This document shows positions 8,839 to 11,937 of a stretch of 11,937 bases of DNA, piece after piece. Within the stretch, counting starts at the first letter, position 1. The number at the start of each line of letters is the position of its first letter. The stretch is from Larix sibirica (Eukaryota; Streptophyta; Pinopsida; Pinales; Pinaceae): contig NWUY0300049383.1 of NCBI GenBank assembly GCA_004151065.3, forward strand, positions 13,929 through 25,865, read 5' to 3'. The notes under the pieces were generated by a model that did no database searches, was not told the DNA's origin, and was given only the letters and a program-made list of their open reading frames with translations. A program made the position numbers and the translations under genes.

Positions 8839-8979
8839 GCGAGTTGGACTTGTATTCCCTCTACCTCTACCAACTCCAAATCCTCTTATGTTTCCTTCAC
8901 TACCTTCTCTCTCTTACTGTTGATATGATATTCAATATATGGATCAATCCAAGATTTTTGTCAAAGCATCTAAAGCTCT

Positions 8980-9021
8980 GCACTTATCTATACTATGGAT
9001 TGTAGACCCACATAAATCACA
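8980..9021 (-). other. Gag zinc knuckle 3, intact
   Basis: The codons read CDLCGSTIHSIDKC, a complete CCHC box with correct spacing. It straddles the left end of the duplicated segment, so only this copy is whole. Confidence 0.85.
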
Positions 9022-9062
9022 AAACACTATATTTGGTACCAAGGAGTACTTTTTTAAAATTG

Positions 9063-9104
9063 GAAAGAGACGCGAAGGATACAAAATACTTTATATATCT
9101 CACA
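9063..9104 (-). other. Gag zinc knuckle 2, eroded (left copy)
   Basis: The segment starts CEIYKVF. The first Cys is kept and the second reads Tyr (9093-9095). A shift or substitution after Phe removes the His and final Cys. It is recognised by the C-E-I start, its position between two good knuckles and the equal spacing. The right-hand duplicate carries the same lesion at about 9589-9630. Confidence 0.5.
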
Positions 9105-9254
9105 GTATTCATTTAGAGAAGAGCACTAAGGATCTGGATAGGCTGGGTGTCCAATCATATGGAATGGGTTTGCTACAACTAATTGCCCAATGGTTACACT
9201 TGGTCCAGTGGTAAAAGGTCCTCCTAGTGGTGTTATTCCTCCCCTCATCCTGGG

Positions 9255-9296
9255 ACATTCTGATGCATTATGGCCTTCTGTCATACATCTTTTGCA
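9255..9296 (-). other. Gag zinc knuckle 1, intact (left copy)
   Basis: The codons read CKRCMTEGHNASEC, a complete CCHC box. It is identical to the box at 9781-9822 because both lie in the duplicated segment. Confidence 0.9.
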
Positions 9297-9544
9297 CCAT
9301 ACTTGTGCCTGATTTGGTTTTTGTAAAGAAAACTCTTGAGTATTCTCAGTTAAAGAAGCAATTTGATTTTTTACTTACGATAGATTTCCATTAGAGGATG
9401 ATGCTCTAGTTCGGGTGCAAAAAAATAGTTATCCATCAATTCAATCTTCATTTCCTGCTATAAAGCAACTTGAAGTGAGGTGAAAACCTATTATGATAAA
9501 GGGATTCTAGTTAAAGGTAATATTCCTTGAATAAACCATTCCTT

Positions 9545-9545
9545 N
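9545..9545. other. Single ambiguous base: probable scaffold join
   Basis: The only N in the window falls precisely between the two duplicate segments. A one-base gap flanked by overlapping ends is what remains when two contig ends that should have been merged are joined end to end. Confidence 0.8.
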
Positions 9546-10071
9546 CAAAACACTATATTTGGTACCAAGGAGTACTTTTTTAAAATTGGAAAGAGACGCG
9601 AAGGATACAAAATACTTTATATATCTCACAGTATTCATTTAGAGAAGAGCACTAAGGATCTGGATAGGCTGGGTGTCCAATCATATGGAATGGGTTTGCT
9701 ACAACTAATTGCCCAATGGTTACACTTGGTCCAGTGGTAAAAGGTCCTCCTAGTGGTGTTATTCCTCCCCTCATCCTGGGACATTCTGATGCATTATGGC
9801 CTTCTGTCATACATCTTTTGCACCATACTTGTGCCTGATTTGGTTTTTGTAAAGAAAACTCTTGAGTATTCTCAGTTAAAGAAGCAATTTGATTTTTTAC
9901 TTACGATAGATTTCCATTAGAGGATGATGCTCTGGTTCGGGTGCAAAAAAATAGTTATCCATCAATTCAATCTTCCGTTTCCTGCTATAAAGCAACTTGA
10001 AGTGAGGTGACAACCTATTATGATAAAGGGATTCTAGTTAAAGGTAATATTCCTTGAATAAACCATTCCTT
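9546..10071. repeat. Direct duplication, copy 2
   Basis: This is the second copy of the 525-base segment, one base longer (an extra G at 9977). Its left edge is the N, and its right edge flows into unique gag sequence. Differences from copy 1 are few enough to be allelic variation or sequencing error. Confidence 0.95.
9781..9822 (-). other. Gag zinc knuckle 1, intact (right copy)
   Basis: Same sequence as 9255-9296. This copy is continuous with the capsid region upstream (10410-10040), while the left copy is continuous with knuckles 3-5. Confidence 0.9.
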
Positions 10072-11154
10072 GTGGTGGGATTCATGCATAGGTAATGAGA
10101 GTTCAGCCAATACATCTCTAAATCGTTGTGCATAGTCCCGGGTAGATTCGTATTGTATCTGTTGGATCTCTCTCGGCTTTGTAATTCCTTACTGTTTAGA
10201 CTTTAGTATCTTAAACTCATCTAAGAATAAATTCTTTACTTCCTGCAATGTTAGGGCTAGTCCATTTGCATCCCTTCGTTTGATCAAATTCATATACCAT
10301 TGCAAAGATCTTCCATGAAATGTGGTATTAAATTCAATATGGTTTTATGTAGGGGGTGTCCCTCTGGAGTTCCAAATGGATTCATAGAGAAACCAGTGCT
10401 GCTCTGCATCTTATTCGTTTCCTCTTCCCCAAAACTCTAGGAATTTCATCTAGTTGATCCTGCAAGTGCTCCATCCATTCTGGTAATCACATGTCCTACC
10501 AACACAAATACTTGGGGTTCAGACTGAACCTCAATGTTACTAATATTATGCTAAAAAATACTATTACTTCCACTTATGATTGTATTAGCTTGTAAACTGC
10601 TAGAACTACCAACTGTTTGATTATACCAAGGTAATTGTAAAAATAGATTATTAGAAGGGATTACCAAATTATTTGAGGAACCCAAGGGTTAATCAAAGGA
10701 ATGCTGTTGTTATTACTTCTAGTATATCCTTCCACAATAATGGCAGGTTCACTTTCTAGGGTTCCGTCATTTCTGTAGGTCCTAATAATTCTGAATATTA
10801 TGGGACTTCTTCAAGGGATATCTCAGGTGACTGATTCAACAATCCTCTACTTGGTAACTTAATTCTGCAGACCATTTCCTCCCTTACACCTTCTCCCCAG
10901 ATCCTTCTTATTGGGCCATCCTACACTTATATTCATCTTCCTCTCAACCATGAATTGGACAATTCCTCTCTTTCATTAACCTTCCTCAACTTGCTTTCCC
11001 TCTCTTCACTACTTTCTCTGTTCCACAACTCCTCTTCTAGTTGTACACCTCTTTTATTTTTCTTTCTCATCTACGTCTTCCACCACTTTTCACATATTGA
11101 TGATATTCTTTCTACACGCTCATCCCTGGAATCACTAATATATCCCCACCCCAT

Positions 11155-11755
11155 TGCGCAGAGTCCCTACTTTCCACAACTTGGAGGCATTATCTCGACT
11201 ACTCCCCCAGTTGCGTGAGGGTTCTAATCCTCCATTCTAATAATTTTATGTGGAAAAATCCATACTCAACCATCCAGGTCTTGATCCACAATGGAACTTA
11301 CTTCAATAATGTTCCTTTTTCTCCCTTCTTGAGATCTTCTTCATCCCTAGATATAGACTAGTTGTTTTGGGCTGCAAATTCCATAATATATCTAGTCAAG
11401 GTGATTTATCCAGAAGTTAATAGCCCTAGCTAGTTGAGTATCTAGTCGATGTATTACTAATAGGTCTCTTCGAGTCCACCGCACATTTATTCTTTGTCGA
11501 TTACTATGTTCTGGCACTTCTGCAAGTATTTTTAGCCACTTAAATAGCCTTACCGGGAGCTCAACCTATAACACTTCATATTGATCAAGTATAAGCCCTC
11601 CGTAAAGGATGTATTCCCTATGTTTTGGTGGATCCCACCCTCACAACTTAGCTTCATGTATTATAAAGTCTTCAAACTTCTTTTCCCATCAATATAGGAT
11701 GCTTATTTTCAATACTAGTGCACCCATACGGTTAATGGAGTCTTGTTAGAAACCA
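11155..11755 (-). other. 5' leader between primer site and gag
   Basis: About 600 bases separate the primer-binding site from the proposed gag start, as expected for an untranslated leader that may carry packaging signals. No open frame or recognisable motif was found, and an in-frame TAG lies just upstream of the gag ATG. Confidence 0.5.
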
Positions 11756-11774
11756 GGTCTCGACAACGAAACCA
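11756..11774 (-). other. Degenerate primer-binding site
   Basis: On the element strand TGGTTTCGTTGTCGAGACC starts two bases after the LTR end CCAACA. Plant LTR elements commonly prime with initiator methionine tRNA using TGGTATCAGAGC. The first four bases and scattered later ones match, but the middle does not, so the site is either mutated or meant for another tRNA. Position is the strongest argument. Confidence 0.45.
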
Positions 11775-11776
11775 CT

Positions 11777-11937
11777 TGTTGGTGCAAAGAGGAGATTGAG
11801 GTTCTTGCATAGGGACCAACAAATGGGGCGATGGTAGTCTAGTGTGTTGGCATATTCAATCCCCTAAATGAGAGGTATCACCTGAAGCACCACCTAGACC
11901 TGTAAAGTTTGAGCATATAGATATAGGCACATAAACA
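11777..11937 (-). repeat. 5' LTR, U5 end, cut by window edge
   Basis: This is the direct repeat partner of 2019-2146, matching to about 11904. It ends in CCAACA on the element strand, right beside the primer-binding site. After 11904 the match is lost or interrupted by an indel. The rest of the LTR and the right target-site duplication lie outside the window. Confidence 0.65.

Larger units (their letters stand above)
9020..9544. repeat. Direct duplication, copy 1
   Basis: These 525 bases match 9546-10071 except for three substitutions (9408, 9450, 9484) and one missing base after 9450. The copy stops exactly at the N at 9545. See the gap entry for interpretation. Confidence 0.95.
8641..11154 (-). 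pseudogene. gag gene of the main element, broken
   Basis: Gag packages element RNA into particles. ATG at 11154-11152 follows an in-frame TAG and is a plausible start. The N-terminus is strongly charged and probably coiled-coil (11154-about 10900: QLEEELWNRESSEERESK, LRKVNEREELS). A stop-rich stretch follows at about 10690-10420. The capsid-like part (about 10410-10040) has EQHWFLYESIW, FHGRSLQWYMNLIKRR, LTLQEVKNLFLDEF, STRDYAQRFRDVLAEL and EWFIQGILPLTRIPL, the Trp-Tyr and Phe-rich helices of Retrotrans_gag. A glutamine-rich linker then leads to five CCHC knuckles. The frame runs on into the protease without needing a ribosomal shift, so Gag and Pol were probably one polyprotein. Many stops are present. 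The capsid tail and knuckles 1-2 occur twice because of the probable false duplication at 9020-10071. Confidence 0.85.
2019..11937 (-). mobile_element. Decayed Ty3/gypsy LTR retrotransposon, nearly full length
   Basis: One minus-oriented element fills the window from 2019 past the right edge. Domains occur in the order Gag capsid, zinc knuckles, retropepsin, spacer, reverse transcriptase, RNase H, integrase. Integrase after RNase H identifies the Ty3/gypsy order, as opposed to copia. Direct repeats at both outer ends begin with TGTTGG on the plus strand, which is CCAACA at the LTR 3' end on the element strand. No chromodomain is seen after the integrase GPF motif, so it is not a chromovirus. 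All genes carry many stops and frameshifts, and the two LTR pieces differ at about one base in five, so the copy is old and cannot act autonomously. The length is inflated by a probable false 526-base duplication near 9545. Confidence 0.85.

Noticed and set aside
8939-9214. 91-codon plus-strand open frame
   Set aside because: It is antisense to zinc knuckles 2 and 3. The CCHC spacing is on the minus strand.
9020-10071. True tandem gene duplication inside gag
   Set aside because: The N at the junction, near identity of the copies and restored colinearity on merging all favour an assembly artefact.
10955-11218. 87-codon plus-strand frame, Ser/Leu-rich with hydrophobic runs
   Set aside because: It is the complement of the charged Gag N-terminus. 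Glu/Lys/Arg codons read backward give Ser/Leu/Phe.
1-11937. CRISPR array, tRNA or rRNA gene, bacterial operon or phage
   Set aside because: No spaced short repeats, cloverleaf-forming sequence, rRNA-like block or ribosome-binding-site-led gene series was seen, and the content is plant LTR retrotransposon.

Overview
This window looks like repeat-rich nuclear DNA from a large-genome seed plant. It is AT-rich and carries no bacterial-style operons or intact host gene. Almost all of it is the wreck of one long Ty3/gypsy-type LTR retrotransposon. A conifer or similar genome would fit, but the sequence alone does not fix the species.

Layout: positions 1-2018 are flanking DNA with a (TA)n microsatellite, a short plus-strand remnant of a second retrotransposon gag gene (about 1098-1546), and an AT-rich stretch with a TATA-like box. 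From 2019 to the right edge lies the main element, in minus orientation. Its LTR ends are visible as a direct repeat at 2019-2146 and 11777-11904 (about 80% identical by eye), and a degenerate primer-binding site abuts the right copy. Reading from right to left (the element's 5' to 3'), there is a leader, a charged Gag N-terminus (from 11154), a Gag capsid-like region (about 10410-10040), a run of five CCHC zinc-knuckle units (9822-8734), a retropepsin remnant, a long spacer with gag-like features, reverse transcriptase, RNase H, and integrase ending at 4063. A non-coding 3' part follows, containing one unexplained coding-like stretch (3115-3458).

Every domain is broken by stops and frameshifts. 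Catalytic residues are lost in protease, RNase H and integrase, while the reverse transcriptase aspartates survive. No chromodomain follows the integrase, so this is a non-chromoviral lineage with Gag and Pol apparently once in one frame.

A single N at 9545 sits between two nearly identical 525-base copies (9020-9544 and 9546-10071). This is most simply an assembly join artefact: merging the copies gives a colinear gag. I see no evidence for a new biological system. The most informative points are the five-knuckle Gag, the gag-like spacer between protease and RT, the false duplication, the second gag relic, and the unidentified coding-like patch downstream of integrase.
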